Of a stretch of DNA of 60,951 nucleotides, positions 52,336 to 60,951 are shown in pieces. This DNA is from Flaviramulus sp. (GTDB lineage: Bacteria; Bacteroidota; Bacteroidia; Flavobacteriales; Flavobacteriaceae). Numbering within the stretch: the first letter of the stretch is position 1; the number at the start of each line of letters is the position of its first letter. The stretch is taken from NCBI RefSeq assembly GCF_013001275.1, contig NZ_JABDMV010000063.1, forward strand, positions 1 through 60,951. Reading direction: 5' to 3'. The notes under the pieces were generated by a model. The model saw only the letters and a list, made by a program, of their open reading frames with translations. It ran no database searches and was not told the origin of the DNA. The translations under genes were made by a program, and so were the position numbers.

Positions 52336-53211
52336 TTAATACAATTCGTCAGTTTTTAAATTTAAAAAACGTTGTGTTGCAAAATGCGTACTAATCCATG
52401 TAATTATTATACCTAATACAAATATTAACACAAATAACAGACCCATTAAAACCGGATTACTTAACAAGTTTAAGTCTGAAAATGTTTTGTTTAAGTAAAA
52501 TAAAACAATAGCCATTCCAATTATGGCTATAACAGCCCCAATCATACCTAAACGAACGCTTTTCCAAACAAATGGACGACGGATAAATTGTTTAGTGGCA
52601 CCAACCATCTGCATTGTTTTTATGGTAAATCGTTTTGAATAAACCGCTAAACGAATGGAACTGTTTATAAGTAAGACAGCAATTAAAGTAAATATGCCAC
52701 TTATTACCAAAACCCAAAAACTAATTTTTTTAACGTTGTCATTCATCAATTTAACCAAGTCATTATCATAAGTTACCTCGTCAACAAAGTTTTTATTTAA
52801 TGCTTCTTCCTTAATTTTTTCAAGATGTTCTGACGTTACAAAATCTGCTTTTAAATACACATCGATGGAGTTTTGAAGCGGATTGTATCCAACAAAATCC
52901 ATAAAATCTTCGCCATTTTCGGCTTTCATAAATTCAGCAGCTTTTTCCTTCGAAACATATTCGGTAGATTTCACATAATCAGCCATAGCCAAACTTTTTT
53001 CAAGCTGATTGGTTTCAACTTCTTTAGCCGAATCTTTTAAGTAAATAGTTACAACTACTTGCTCTTTAAAATGATCTGATACTTTTTTAGCATTCAAGAT
53101 CAGCATCCCTAGTAATCCTAATAAAAATAAGACCAAAGCAATACTTAATACCACAGAGAAATACGAAGAAATAAGCTTGCGTTTTTGGTGTTTTTCAAAT
53201 GATGAGCTCAT
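52336..53211 (-). CDS. ftsX: Cell division protein FtsX
   Basis: 291 residues. An N-terminal helix (about 16-38), a periplasmic domain (about 45-165) and three C-terminal helices match FtsX, which with FtsE couples to peptidoglycan hydrolases at the septum. FYLKDSAKEVETN-like periplasmic loop and YSKRFTIKTMQMVGATKQFIRRPFV motif are present. No ftsE is nearby in this window. Confidence 0.92.
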   Translation of the reverse strand: MSSSFEKHQKRKLISSYFSVVLSIALVLFLLGLLGMLILNAKKVSDHFKEQVVVTIYLKDSAKEVETNQLEKSLAMADYVKSTEYVSKEKAAEFMKAENGEDFMDFVGYNPLQNSIDVYLKADFVTSEHLEKIKEEALNKNFVDEVTYDNDLVKLMNDNVKKISFWVLVISGIFTLIAVLLINSSIRLAVYSKRFTIKTMQMVGATKQFIRRPFVWKSVRLGMIGAVIAIIGMAIVLFYLNKTFSDLNLLSNPVLMGLLFVLIFVLGIIITWISTHFATQRFLNLKTDELY

Positions 53212-53293
53212 ATAGGATTCCTATTAAAGGTGTAAAAATAATAAAGTAAATGCAATCTCATTTTATATACACTAAAACATATCAACATAGTTT

Positions 53294-54223
53294 TTATTGT
53301 TGCGGTTTTAAATTCATTTTTTTTGGTGGTTTACTAATTATATAAACGCCTACAACAACCATCACACAGCTTAAAATTTTAATTAGGTTAATGTCTTGTG
53401 CATATTGGTCTTTCATTAATACATAAGCATAAATACTAACCATAATAAAACTTATTACCGGTTGTAAATAAATATAACTACTAGAAACCGAAGGCGAAAC
53501 ATAGTTAAGCGCGTATACATTAAATAAGTAAGCAAAAAAGGTTGTGAAAAGCACTACATAACCAATTACCAAATAAGTATTTGTGGTAAAAGCTTCAAAA
53601 TTAGTGTTATTAAAATCGGTTATAGCAAATGGGAATACAAAGATTAAACCAAATAAAAACATCCAACTTATTACGGTTACGGCACTGTATTTATTCATTA
53701 ATGTTTTAACAATTACTAAATATAGACCGTAAAACGAGGCATTAAAAAATACTAGTAAATTACCAAGGAACGAACTGGTTCCAACAGCTTTGTTTCCATA
53801 AAGTATAAGAAATATTGCCCCAATACCAGCAAAGGAGATACCGATTAATTTATTTTTAGTAATGCCTTCTTTTAAAATGAAAAAACTAAAAATTAGTACA
53901 ATAACAGGGGTTGTAGTCATTATTATAGAAGCGTCTACGGGCGACGTTAAATTAATGCCATGAAAGAAAAACAACATATTAGCTGCTGCACCAAGTAACC
54001 CACAAAGTGCTAATCTTAAAAAGTCATTACGCTCAACTTTTTCTCTAACAAATAGAATTTTAACACCCCAAAATAGGAGGGTGCAACAGAGCAAACGAAT
54101 AAAAACAAATGCGTTTGGGTTAATTTTTTCGGGCATAATACCTTTCGCAATTATATAATTGGCCCCGTAAATTAAGTTTGCTCCTAAAAGAGCAAAATGA
54201 GCTTTGTAAATTTTAGAATTCAA
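53294..54223 (-). CDS. EamA-family (DMT) transporter
   Basis: 309 residues with ten predicted helices arranged as two EamA repeats (HFALLGANLIYGANYIIAKG and LLVFFNASFYGLYLVIVKTL). Exporters of this superfamily move metabolites such as amino acids; substrate unknown. Divergent from leuS. Confidence 0.88.
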   Translation of the reverse strand: MNSKIYKAHFALLGANLIYGANYIIAKGIMPEKINPNAFVFIRLLCCTLLFWGVKILFVREKVERNDFLRLALCGLLGAAANMLFFFHGINLTSPVDASIIMTTTPVIVLIFSFFILKEGITKNKLIGISFAGIGAIFLILYGNKAVGTSSFLGNLLVFFNASFYGLYLVIVKTLMNKYSAVTVISWMFLFGLIFVFPFAITDFNNTNFEAFTTNTYLVIGYVVLFTTFFAYLFNVYALNYVSPSVSSSYIYLQPVISFIMVSIYAYVLMKDQYAQDINLIKILSCVMVVVGVYIISKPPKKMNLKPQQ

Positions 54224-54331
54224 TACTTAGGTTTTAACGTATCAAAAGTAAAAGTATATTCTGAAAACAGCATTGTTTTTCTGTGATTAAACTAATAAAT
54301 ACAAAAGGTTTTTAAGTTGATTTATAAAACG

Positions 54332-54339
54332 TAAATTTG
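54332..54339 (+). promoter_or_regulatory. Putative -7 element (TAAATTTG) of leuS
   Basis: Fits TAnnTTTG, 17 bases before the leuS ATG. It predicts a short leader of about ten bases. Confidence 0.5.
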
Positions 54340-54355
54340 CATCTTCGAAAAAAGG

Positions 54356-57178
54356 ATGAAAATGAACTACAATTTCAATGAAATTGAAGCCAAATGGCAA
54401 AAATTTTGGGCAGAAAACAAAACGTTTAAAGCCGAAAATAAAAGTGATAAACCAAAATATTATGTGCTGGATATGTTTCCTTATCCAAGTGGTGCAGGTT
54501 TGCATGTTGGGCATCCTTTAGGGTATATAGCGTCAGACATTTATGCACGTTACAAACGCCACCAAGGGTTTAATGTATTACATCCGCAAGGTTATGATAG
54601 TTTTGGGTTACCGGCAGAACAATATGCCATCCAAACTGGGCAACATCCTGCAATTACAACAGCGGAAAACATAAAAACATATCGCCGCCAATTAGATCAA
54701 ATAGGATTTTCGTTCGATTGGTCTCGCGAGGTTCGTACTTCAGATCCTAATTATTACAAATGGACGCAATGGATTTTTATTCAGTTATTCAATTCATGGT
54801 ATAGTATTGATTCCGATAAAGCAGAAGATATTTCAGAATTAATAAAAATATTTAATTCGGAAGGAAATTCAAAAGTGAACGCGGTTTGTGATGAAGGAAT
54901 TGAATCTTTTTCCGCAGAAGATTGGGAGTCTTTTTCATCTAAAAAACAGCAACAAATTTTACTGCAATACCGATTAACATATTTAGCTGAAACAGAAGTA
55001 AACTGGTGTCCTGCTTTAGGAACTGTTTTGGCTAATGATGAAATTGTGAATGGTGTTTCAGAGCGTGGTGGGCATCCTGTAATTAGAAAGAAAATGACAC
55101 AATGGAGCATGCGTATTTCGGCATATGCTGAACGTTTGCTTCAAGGTTTAGATACTATTGATTGGACTGATTCGCTAAAGGAAAGCCAGCGGAATTGGAT
55201 AGGAAAATCGGTTGGTGCTGCTGTAACTTTTAAATTAGAAGGACATAAAGAAGTGGTCGACGTATTTACTACCCGTCCAGATACCATATTTGGAGTTAGT
55301 TTTATGACGCTTGCTCCAGAACATGAATTGGTTCAGAAAATCACAACTAATGAACAAAAAGCAGAGGTTGATGCCTATATTTTAGCTACCGCAAAGCGCA
55401 GCGAACGTGATAGAATGGCCGATGTAAAAACAATTACGGGAGCGTTTACGGGGGCTTATGTTGAACACCCATTCACCAAAGAACCTATTCCGGTTTGGAT
55501 TGGCGATTATGTTTTGGCTGGCTACGGCACTGGTGCTGTAATGTCGGTTCCTTGCGGCGACCAACGTGATTATGATTTCGCAAAACATTTTAATATCCCA
55601 ATTCCTAATATTTTTGACGGTATTGATATCTCAGAAGAAGCATTTGCAGATAAAGAAAAAACAATTATTGGAAATAGTGATTTTCTAAATGGATTAAATT
55701 ATAAGAAAGCTACTAAACGGGCTATTTTCGAATTAGAAAAAATAGGTCACGGTAAAGAAAAAATTAACTACCGTTTGCGTGATGCGGTATTTTCGCGTCA
55801 GCGTTATTGGGGAGAGCCATTTCCTGTGTATTATGTAAATGGGATGCCACAAATGATTAATAAGGCACATTTGCCAATTACTTTACCCGAAGTGGAAAAA
55901 TATTTACCAACGGAAACAGGTGAACCACCATTAGGAAACGCGACTGTTTGGGCTTGGTGTACAGAAACGAACTCGGTTGTAAATAATGAAAAAATAGATA
56001 ATAAAACGGTGTTTCCTTTGGAACTTAATACCATGCCAGGTTGGGCAGGAAGTTCACAATATTTTAATCGTTATATGGACCCAAATAACGATAATGAAAT
56101 TTTCTCAAAAGAAGCGATTAATTATTGGCAACAAGTAGACTTATATATTGGAGGTTCTGAACATGCTACAGGGCATTTATTATACTCACGTTTTTGGCAA
56201 AAGTTTATGTTCGATAAGGGCTATGTAAACCATGATGAGTATGCGAAAAAACTGATTAACCAAGGGATGATTTTGGGGACGAGTGCGTTTGTTTTTAGAG
56301 TTGAAGGAGAAAATAAATTTTTATCAAAAGGATTAATAGACAACATAAATGTTCAGCCAATTCATGCAGATGTTTCTTTTGTGAATTCCTCAGATGAATT
56401 AGATATTGAATCTTTTAAAAATTGGAGGCCAGAATTCAAAGATGCTGAATTTATAACTGAGGAAGACGGAACTTTCAAAGTAAAACGAGACGTCGAAAAA
56501 ATGTCCAAGTCTAAATTCAACGTTGTAAACCCAGATGATATTGTTGCCGACTATGGTGCAGACAGTTTACGCCTTTACGAAATGTTTTTAGGCCCATTAG
56601 AGCAATATAAACCATGGAATACCGCTGGAATTACGGGCGTACATTCGTTCCTTAAAAAATTATGGAAACTATATGTGGGCGAAAATGGGTTAAAGGTGAA
56701 TGATGCAGAACCATCAAAAGACAGCTTAAAAACACTACATAAAACCATTAAAAAAGTTCAAGAAGATATAGAAAACTTCTCGTTCAATACATCGGTGTCC
56801 ACTTTTATGATTGCTGTAAATGAATTAACAGCCCAAAAATGTACTAGTAAGCACATACTAGAACCTTTATTGATTTTAATTTCATCGTATGCACCGCATA
56901 TTGCCGAAGAATTATGGAATCAATTAGGACATAATGAATCTATTTCTACTGCACCATTCCCAGAATTTGATGCAAGTCATTTGGTAGAAAGCAGTAAAAA
57001 TTATCCTATTTCTTTCAACGGAAAAATGCGTTTTACTTTAGAATTGCCACTTGATATGAGTAAAGATGATATTGAAAAAGCGGTTATGGCACACGAAAAA
57101 ACGCAATCACAGTTACAAGGGCGCTCGCCTAAAAAAGTAATTGTGGTTCCTGGTAAAATTGTAAATATAGTTGGGTAA
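54356..57178 (+). CDS. leuS: Leucyl-tRNA synthetase
   Basis: 940 residues. Class I synthetase: the HIGH motif appears as HVGHPLGY near residue 51, the KMSKS motif as EKMSKSKF, and the editing (CP1) domain between them contains the TTRPDTIFGVSFM and YGTGAVMSVPCGDQRDYDF motifs. There is a lineage-specific insertion of about 60 residues before NWCPALGTVLANDE, as seen in other Bacteroidota. A second ATG lies two codons after the first. Its 3' end overlaps the SemiSWEET gene by eight bases. Confidence 0.97.
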   Translation: MKMNYNFNEIEAKWQKFWAENKTFKAENKSDKPKYYVLDMFPYPSGAGLHVGHPLGYIASDIYARYKRHQGFNVLHPQGYDSFGLPAEQYAIQTGQHPAITTAENIKTYRRQLDQIGFSFDWSREVRTSDPNYYKWTQWIFIQLFNSWYSIDSDKAEDISELIKIFNSEGNSKVNAVCDEGIESFSAEDWESFSSKKQQQILLQYRLTYLAETEVNWCPALGTVLANDEIVNGVSERGGHPVIRKKMTQWSMRISAYAERLLQGLDTIDWTDSLKESQRNWIGKSVGAAVTFKLEGHKEVVDVFTTRPDTIFGVSFMTLAPEHELVQKITTNEQKAEVDAYILATAKRSERDRMADVKTITGAFTGAYVEHPFTKEPIPVWIGDYVLAGYGTGAVMSVPCGDQRDYDFAKHFNIPIPNIFDGIDISEEAFADKEKTIIGNSDFLNGLNYKKATKRAIFELEKIGHGKEKINYRLRDAVFSRQRYWGEPFPVYYVNGMPQMINKAHLPITLPEVEKYLPTETGEPPLGNATVWAWCTETNSVVNNEKIDNKTVFPLELNTMPGWAGSSQYFNRYMDPNNDNEIFSKEAINYWQQVDLYIGGSEHATGHLLYSRFWQKFMFDKGYVNHDEYAKKLINQGMILGTSAFVFRVEGENKFLSKGLIDNINVQPIHADVSFVNSSDELDIESFKNWRPEFKDAEFITEEDGTFKVKRDVEKMSKSKFNVVNPDDIVADYGADSLRLYEMFLGPLEQYKPWNTAGITGVHSFLKKLWKLYVGENGLKVNDAEPSKDSLKTLHKTIKKVQEDIENFSFNTSVSTFMIAVNELTAQKCTSKHILEPLLILISSYAPHIAEELWNQLGHNESISTAPFPEFDASHLVESSKNYPISFNGKMRFTLELPLDMSKDDIEKAVMAHEKTQSQLQGRSPKKVIVVPGKIVNIVG

Positions 57179-57437
57179 TCAAATAGAAATAATAGGATTT
57201 GTAGCGGCCGTTTTAACAACGGCAGCATTTCTTCCACAAGTGTATAAAACATGGAAAACTAAGGACGTTTCAAGTCTGTCATTACCGATGCTATTAATGT
57301 TTTTTATTGGTATTGCTGGGTGGCTTATATATGGTTTTCTCATAAATAGTCCTTCTATGATTTTTGCGAATACCATAACGCTTGTCTCCGCCTTTTTGTT
57401 ACTATATTTCAAAATAAAATTCGGTAAAAATAAATAA
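57171..57437 (+). CDS. SemiSWEET sugar transporter
   Basis: 88 residues from a TTG start at 57171, the only good option because an in-frame TAG comes immediately before. It has three membrane helices with the PQ-loop motif (FLPQVYKTWKTKDVSSLSLPML) near residues 22-43. SemiSWEETs dimerise to move sugars such as sucrose or glucose. It overlaps leuS by eight bases, so its expression likely depends on leuS translation. Confidence 0.88.
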   Translation: MGNQIEIIGFVAAVLTTAAFLPQVYKTWKTKDVSSLSLPMLLMFFIGIAGWLIYGFLINSPSMIFANTITLVSAFLLLYFKIKFGKNK

Positions 57438-57472
57438 CATACTGACAAACTTTCATAACATAAAATTTGCTC

Positions 57473-57480
57473 TATTTTTG
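57473..57480 (+). promoter_or_regulatory. Putative -7 element (TATTTTTG) of the zinc peptidase gene
   Basis: Matches TAnnTTTG, 36 bases before the ATG at 57516. Confidence 0.4.
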
Positions 57481-57515
57481 CTATATTTATTGTATAAATT
57501 ATAACATTATAAACA

Positions 57516-58211
57516 ATGATTGGATATTATATATTAATTGGTGCAATAGCTTTAGTGAGCTGGTTGGTTAGTAGTACTTTAAAGCGAAAGTTCGCGAAAT
57601 ATTCTAAAGTACAATTGCGAAATGGTATGAGTGGTGCCGAAATTGCTGAAAAAATGTTGGCAGACCATGGTATTAGAGATGTTGAGGTTATTTCAACGCC
57701 TGGACAATTAACAGACCATTACAATCCAAAAAACAAAACGGTAAATTTAAGTGAATCTGTATATAACCAAAGAAACGCAGCTGCTGCGGCTGTTGCGGCA
57801 CACGAATGCGGACATGCCGTTCAACACGCACAAGCATATAATTGGTTACAAATGAGATCTACTTTAGTGCCCGTTGTTAGTGTTACTTCAGGGATGTCAC
57901 AATGGTTAATAATAGGTGGACTGGTACTAGGAGGCGCGGCAGGCTTAGGTTTAGGTTGGTGGGTTGCAGCAGCAGGTGTGGCGTTTATGGGGTTTGCAAC
58001 CTTGTTCAGTTTTATCACGCTACCTGTTGAGTACGACGCGAGTAACAGAGCATTGGCATGGTTGAAAAATAAAAACATGGTTTCACAAGAAGAATATGCA
58101 GGTTCAGAAGATGCCCTTAAATGGGCAGCCAGAACATACCTTGTTGCAGCAATTGGTGCGTTGGCTTCACTTTTATACTGGGCGCTTCAAGTATTTGGCG
58201 GTAGAGACTAA
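57516..58211 (+). CDS. YugP-family zinc metallopeptidase
   Basis: 231 residues. An N-terminal helix, then the active site AAVAAHECGHAVQHAQ (HExxH), then two or three C-terminal helices with VEYDASNRALAWL, a conserved third ligand region. Matches PF04298 (YugP) membrane proteases. Substrate unknown. A terminator follows. Confidence 0.92.
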   Translation: MIGYYILIGAIALVSWLVSSTLKRKFAKYSKVQLRNGMSGAEIAEKMLADHGIRDVEVISTPGQLTDHYNPKNKTVNLSESVYNQRNAAAAAVAAHECGHAVQHAQAYNWLQMRSTLVPVVSVTSGMSQWLIIGGLVLGGAAGLGLGWWVAAAGVAFMGFATLFSFITLPVEYDASNRALAWLKNKNMVSQEEYAGSEDALKWAARTYLVAAIGALASLLYWALQVFGGRD

Positions 58212-58230
58212 TAGAAATTAAAAATAAATA

Positions 58231-58260
58231 AAAAAGCCTTGAAATTTCAAGGCTTTTTTA
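58231..58260 (+). terminator. Intrinsic terminator after the zinc peptidase gene
   Basis: AAAAAGCCTTGAAA paired with TTTCAAGGCTTTTTTA, close to a perfect palindrome. Confidence 0.9.
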
Positions 58261-58363
58261 TGTCAATTAATTAGGGGTCACAATTAAATAAAATGATATT
58301 TTTTCTTTTTAGAAGCAGAGAATACCTATTAAAATATTGTGATAAGTCATTATCTTTACAACT

Positions 58364-59506
58364 ATGCAACACACGTCTAAACTTCCAAATGTAGGAACCA
58401 CTATTTTTTCAACAATGAGTAGTTTGGCAAACGAGCACAACGCACTAAACTTATCTCAAGGGTTTCCAGATTTTGGTAGTGACCAAAAATTAATAGACTT
58501 AGTTAATAAGGCTATGAATTCTGGATACAATCAATATGCACCAATGGCTGGTAATTTAGAATTGCGTGAAGCGATTTCAAAAAAGATAGAATTACTATAT
58601 AATACTACTTATAATCCGGAAAGCGAAATTACGGTAACTGCAGGGGCTACTCAGGCCATTTTTACAATTATAAATACGTTTATAAATGCGAATGATGAAG
58701 TTATTATTTTTAAACCTGCATATGACAGTTATGAACCAGCAATAACACTTAATGGCGGAAAATCCATTGCAGTACAATTAAAAGCTCCTGATTTTAGTGT
58801 CGATTGGAATCGAGTCAAGCAAAAAATAAATAGTAATACTAAAATGATTATTGTGAACACGCCTCACAACCCATCTGGATCCGTGTTTTCAAAAGAAGAC
58901 ATGTTACAGTTGCAAATGCTTACAACGGGGACAAATATTTTAGTATTAAGTGATGAGGTATATGAGCATATGATTTATGATGATGAAAAGCATCAAAGCA
59001 CTTGTTTGTTTCCCGATTTAAAAACGCGAAGCTTTGTAGTAGCTTCATTTTGTAAAACGTTCCATAATACTGGTTGGCGAATAGGGTATTGTTGCGCTCC
59101 TCAAGAACTTATGAAAATGTTTATGCAATTGCATCAGTTTAATGTGTTTTGCATTCATCACCCAACACAAAAAGGAATTGCAGATTACTTAAAAGAACCA
59201 AAGCATTATTTAGAATTGCCTGAATTTTATCAAAGAAAAAGAGATATGTTTTTAGATTTGATAAAAGGCTCAAGATTTAAATTTAAACCTTCAAAAGGAA
59301 CTTATTTTCAAGTTCTAGATTACTCTGAAATTTCTCGAGAATACGATGTAGATTTTGCAAAACGATTAACAAAAGAATCAAAAATAGCATCCATTCCATT
59401 ATCCGTTTTCAACGAGAATAATTTAGACAATAAAGTGCTAAGGTTTTGTTTTGCAAAAACAGATGATACATTAAAAAAAGCAGCTGAAATTTTAATTAAA
59501 ATTTAA
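58364..59506 (+). CDS. PLP-dependent methionine aminotransferase (YbdL-like)
   Basis: 380 residues, fold type I aminotransferase. Lys231 in SFCKTFHNTGWRIGY binds PLP; other motifs are LSQGFPDF, VTAGATQAIF, NTPHNPSG and LSDEVYEHM. The FHNTGWRIGYCCAPQELM stretch is typical of the YbdL subgroup, which converts methionine and its 2-oxo acid using glutamine or aromatic donors. It precedes a small secreted protein and an omega-amidase-like gene. Confidence 0.92.
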   Translation: MQHTSKLPNVGTTIFSTMSSLANEHNALNLSQGFPDFGSDQKLIDLVNKAMNSGYNQYAPMAGNLELREAISKKIELLYNTTYNPESEITVTAGATQAIFTIINTFINANDEVIIFKPAYDSYEPAITLNGGKSIAVQLKAPDFSVDWNRVKQKINSNTKMIIVNTPHNPSGSVFSKEDMLQLQMLTTGTNILVLSDEVYEHMIYDDEKHQSTCLFPDLKTRSFVVASFCKTFHNTGWRIGYCCAPQELMKMFMQLHQFNVFCIHHPTQKGIADYLKEPKHYLELPEFYQRKRDMFLDLIKGSRFKFKPSKGTYFQVLDYSEISREYDVDFAKRLTKESKIASIPLSVFNENNLDNKVLRFCFAKTDDTLKKAAEILIKI

Positions 59507-59567
59507 GTTACTTTTATATTAATTTTGAGTCTAATAAATAAACAATAAAATTAATACATAAAATATA

Positions 59568-60059
59568 ATGAAATATTTCACATTGCTATTATTAGTTGGT
59601 TTCGGTTACCTAGCAAGCGCTCAAGAAGTTAATTTTAACGGCGAGACATATGAAATTAAAAAAGATCAAATTTTTAAAAACAGTATTAACGTTACAGAAA
59701 CATTAACTACTGAAGAAAAGCAGCAAATTAGGAATGCTTTAGATAATAAAATGGCTCAAATTAAAGAATCTGAAGAAAGGGCAAAAAGACTAGAAAAAGC
59801 CGAAAAAGAGCAAAAAAAAGCAGAAAAACAGCAAAAAGTTGCTGAAAAGAAACAAAAAAAGGCTGAAAAGGAATTAAAACAAAATGAAAAAGCGCAATCA
59901 AATTTTGATAAAGCGGTAAAAAAACATGAAGATGCCATCCAGAAATATGAAAAATTAAAGAATAAAGGGAAACTCTCTCCAATAGCAGAAGAGAAATGGC
60001 TGAGCAAAATAGCACAGTACAACAAAGCAAAAGTTAAATCAAAAAAGAAATTAAAATAA
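59568..60059 (+). CDS. Secreted Lys/Glu-rich coiled-coil protein
   Basis: 163 residues. A signal peptide (about 1-18, ending ASAQE) is followed by a region to about 60 and then a run of charged heptads rich in Lys, Glu and Gln (about 63-135). No catalytic motif and no lipobox. Possible periplasmic structural or binding protein. It lies 61 bases after the aminotransferase and 12 bases before the nitrilase-family gene. Confidence 0.78.
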   Translation: MKYFTLLLLVGFGYLASAQEVNFNGETYEIKKDQIFKNSINVTETLTTEEKQQIRNALDNKMAQIKESEERAKRLEKAEKEQKKAEKQQKVAEKKQKKAEKELKQNEKAQSNFDKAVKKHEDAIQKYEKLKNKGKLSPIAEEKWLSKIAQYNKAKVKSKKKLK

Positions 60060-60071
60060 ATTAATTTTTGA

Positions 60072-60851
60072 ATGCAGAATACACTCAAAATAGCATTAAT
60101 ACAATCAGATTTAGTTTGGGAAAACCCAAATCAAAATCGTGAAAATTTTAAAGCAAAAATTGAAAGTATTATAGATGCTGTTGATTTAGTTATTCTTCCA
60201 GAAATGTTCACAACTGGGTTTACAATGAATGCTGTTGAATTTGCAGAATCAATGGACGGAAAAACGGTTTTGTGGATGCAAGAACTTGCTGCAAAAAATA
60301 AGACGTCAATAATAGGAAGTATCATTGTTTCTGAAAATAACAACTTTTATAATCGATTACTTTTTGTAGAGCCTTATGGGAAAGTAAAATATTATGATAA
60401 ACGGCACACATTTACTCTTGCTGGAGAAGATAAAGTGTTTTCAAAAGGAAATGAAAAAGTTATTATAGATTATAATGGTTGGAAAATATGTCCGTTAGTT
60501 TGTTACGATTTACGATTTCCAGTATGGTCTCGAAATATTGAAAATTATGATGTTTTGGTGTATGTGGCGAATTGGCCAAAACCAAGAATTTCAGCATGGG
60601 ATGCCTTATTAAAAGCTCGAGCCATAGAAAACATGAGTTATGTAATTGGAGTAAATCGGGTAGGAATTGATAAGGGTAAAAACGAATATTCCGGAAGTTC
60701 TGCAGTATATGATGTGTTAGGAAATGCTATAACAAGTATAAAACCTAATATGGAGCAAATTGAAGTAATAACTCTAGAACAAAGTCATATTAATTATTAC
60801 CGAAATAAACTCAAGTTTTTGGACGATAAGGATGCCTTTAATATTAATTAA
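60072..60851 (+). CDS. Nitrilase-family omega-amidase (YafV-like)
   Basis: 259 residues. The catalytic triad is Glu44 (LPEMFTTGF), Lys110 (YYDKRHTF) and Cys144 (LVCYDLRFP). These match the omega-amidase branch, which hydrolyses 2-oxoglutaramate and 2-oxosuccinamate formed by glutamine and asparagine transaminases. The close link to the methionine aminotransferase gene supports joint work in methionine salvage. Its 3' end overlaps a minus-strand gene by eight bases. Confidence 0.93.
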   Translation: MQNTLKIALIQSDLVWENPNQNRENFKAKIESIIDAVDLVILPEMFTTGFTMNAVEFAESMDGKTVLWMQELAAKNKTSIIGSIIVSENNNFYNRLLFVEPYGKVKYYDKRHTFTLAGEDKVFSKGNEKVIIDYNGWKICPLVCYDLRFPVWSRNIENYDVLVYVANWPKPRISAWDALLKARAIENMSYVIGVNRVGIDKGKNEYSGSSAVYDVLGNAITSIKPNMEQIEVITLEQSHINYYRNKLKFLDDKDAFNIN

Positions 60852-60951
60852 ATTGAAGTGTTTCGCTTAATCCCCAATCTGCGCGTATTTCTATTTCTTT
60901 AAAATGACTTACACGCTCAGGTTGTATTTTTTTAAGATAATTTCCAGTATC
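60844..60951 (-). CDS. Partial gene, C-terminal 35 residues, unrecognised
   Basis: An open minus-strand frame runs from base 60951 to a TAA at 60844-60846. The visible end reads LKKIQPERVSHFKEIEIRA, then DWGLSETLQFN. It may be the tail of a gene starting beyond the window. No family can be given. It overlaps the nitrilase gene by eight bases, which fits the compact convergent pairs elsewhere here. Confidence 0.55.
   Translation of the reverse strand, partial: DTGNYLKKIQPERVSHFKEIEIRADWGLSETLQFN

Noticed and set aside
59756-60088. Two minus-strand frames rich in Phe, Ser and Leu
   Set aside because: They are the mirror of the Lys/Glu-rich coiled coil on the plus strand. The overlap is complete and no membrane protein family fits.
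1-60951. Mobile elements, CRISPR arrays, tRNA genes, prophage
   Set aside because: No transposase or integrase motif, no regularly spaced repeats, no cloverleaf with CCA-end-like pattern and no phage structural gene was seen. The only repeats are coding repeats, one gene duplication and a single short intergenic element.

Overview
The window is chromosomal DNA of a member of the Bacteroidota, almost certainly a flavobacterium (Flavobacteriaceae). The evidence is low GC content, TAnnTTTG-type promoters, few purine-rich Shine-Dalgarno sequences, the gliding-motility genes gldE and gldD, a secreted protease with a type IX secretion (Por/T9SS type A) C-terminal sorting domain, a long-form L21, a DUF3127 protein, a TonB-dependent receptor and a geranylgeranylglyceryl-phosphate-synthase-family protein. 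Coding density is high and no gene-free stretch exceeds about 250 bases. I found no tRNA or rRNA genes, insertion sequences, integrases, phage genes or CRISPR arrays.

Layout: (1) 1-3300, three surface or lipoprotein genes on the minus strand: an MbnP-type protein cut by the window edge, a seven-repeat lipoprotein, and a choice-of-anchor B lipoprotein with thrombospondin-3-like calcium repeats. (2) 3384-10591, thiL, two tandem zinc-ribbon-like paralogues, an alpha/beta hydrolase, brnQ, a probable ACT-type regulator divergent from aspartate kinase, and an aminopeptidase P. (3) 10704-20534, a T9SS-secreted metalloprotease, the sdhCAB operon, an M28 peptidase and a large outer-membrane protein. 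(4) 20655-29500, xth, an OmpA-like lipoprotein, an aldo/keto reductase, an RNase E/G, a 30-codon basic (ribosomal-type) protein, HU, then mutY-ssb-gldE-gldD. (5) 29556-34104, a cysteine-rich HMA lipoprotein, a DUF4199 membrane protein, rplU-rpmA, a DUF1569 protein, a small unknown protein and ahcY. (6) 34224-41321, a tightly packed seven-gene operon (phosphopantetheinyl transferase, GGGP-synthase-like, thiamine-binding-like, PnuC-like, NadR-like kinase, DUF4301, ArfB) followed by a TPP riboswitch and a TonB-dependent receptor. (7) 41359-60951, mainly housekeeping genes: greA, HIT, a histidine kinase, a flavin reductase, DUF3127, aat, tag, a TonB-C-like protein, truB, uppP, a gntP/glycerate-kinase pair, DUF3098, ftsX, a DMT transporter, leuS, a SemiSWEET, a zinc peptidase, a methionine aminotransferase and an omega-amidase.

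The most interesting region is 35580-41321. A TPP-riboswitch-controlled outer-membrane receptor lies directly after genes for a YkoF/MTH1187-like thiamine-binding protein, a PnuC-family permease and a NadR-like kinase. I read this as a thiamine uptake and trapping system in which the NadR-like enzyme may act as a non-classical thiamine kinase feeding ThiL, which is also encoded in this window. The DUF4301 protein of the same operon carries motifs reminiscent of the UDP-sugar pyrophosphorylase fold. Other points worth following are a metallothionein-like tail with a twice-repeated C-x3-C-x3-CC motif on an HMA lipoprotein, a Rieske-like lipoprotein that has lost cluster ligands, an RNase E/G lacking the zinc-link cysteines, and a DUF3127 protein ending in the same DDLPF tip as SSB.
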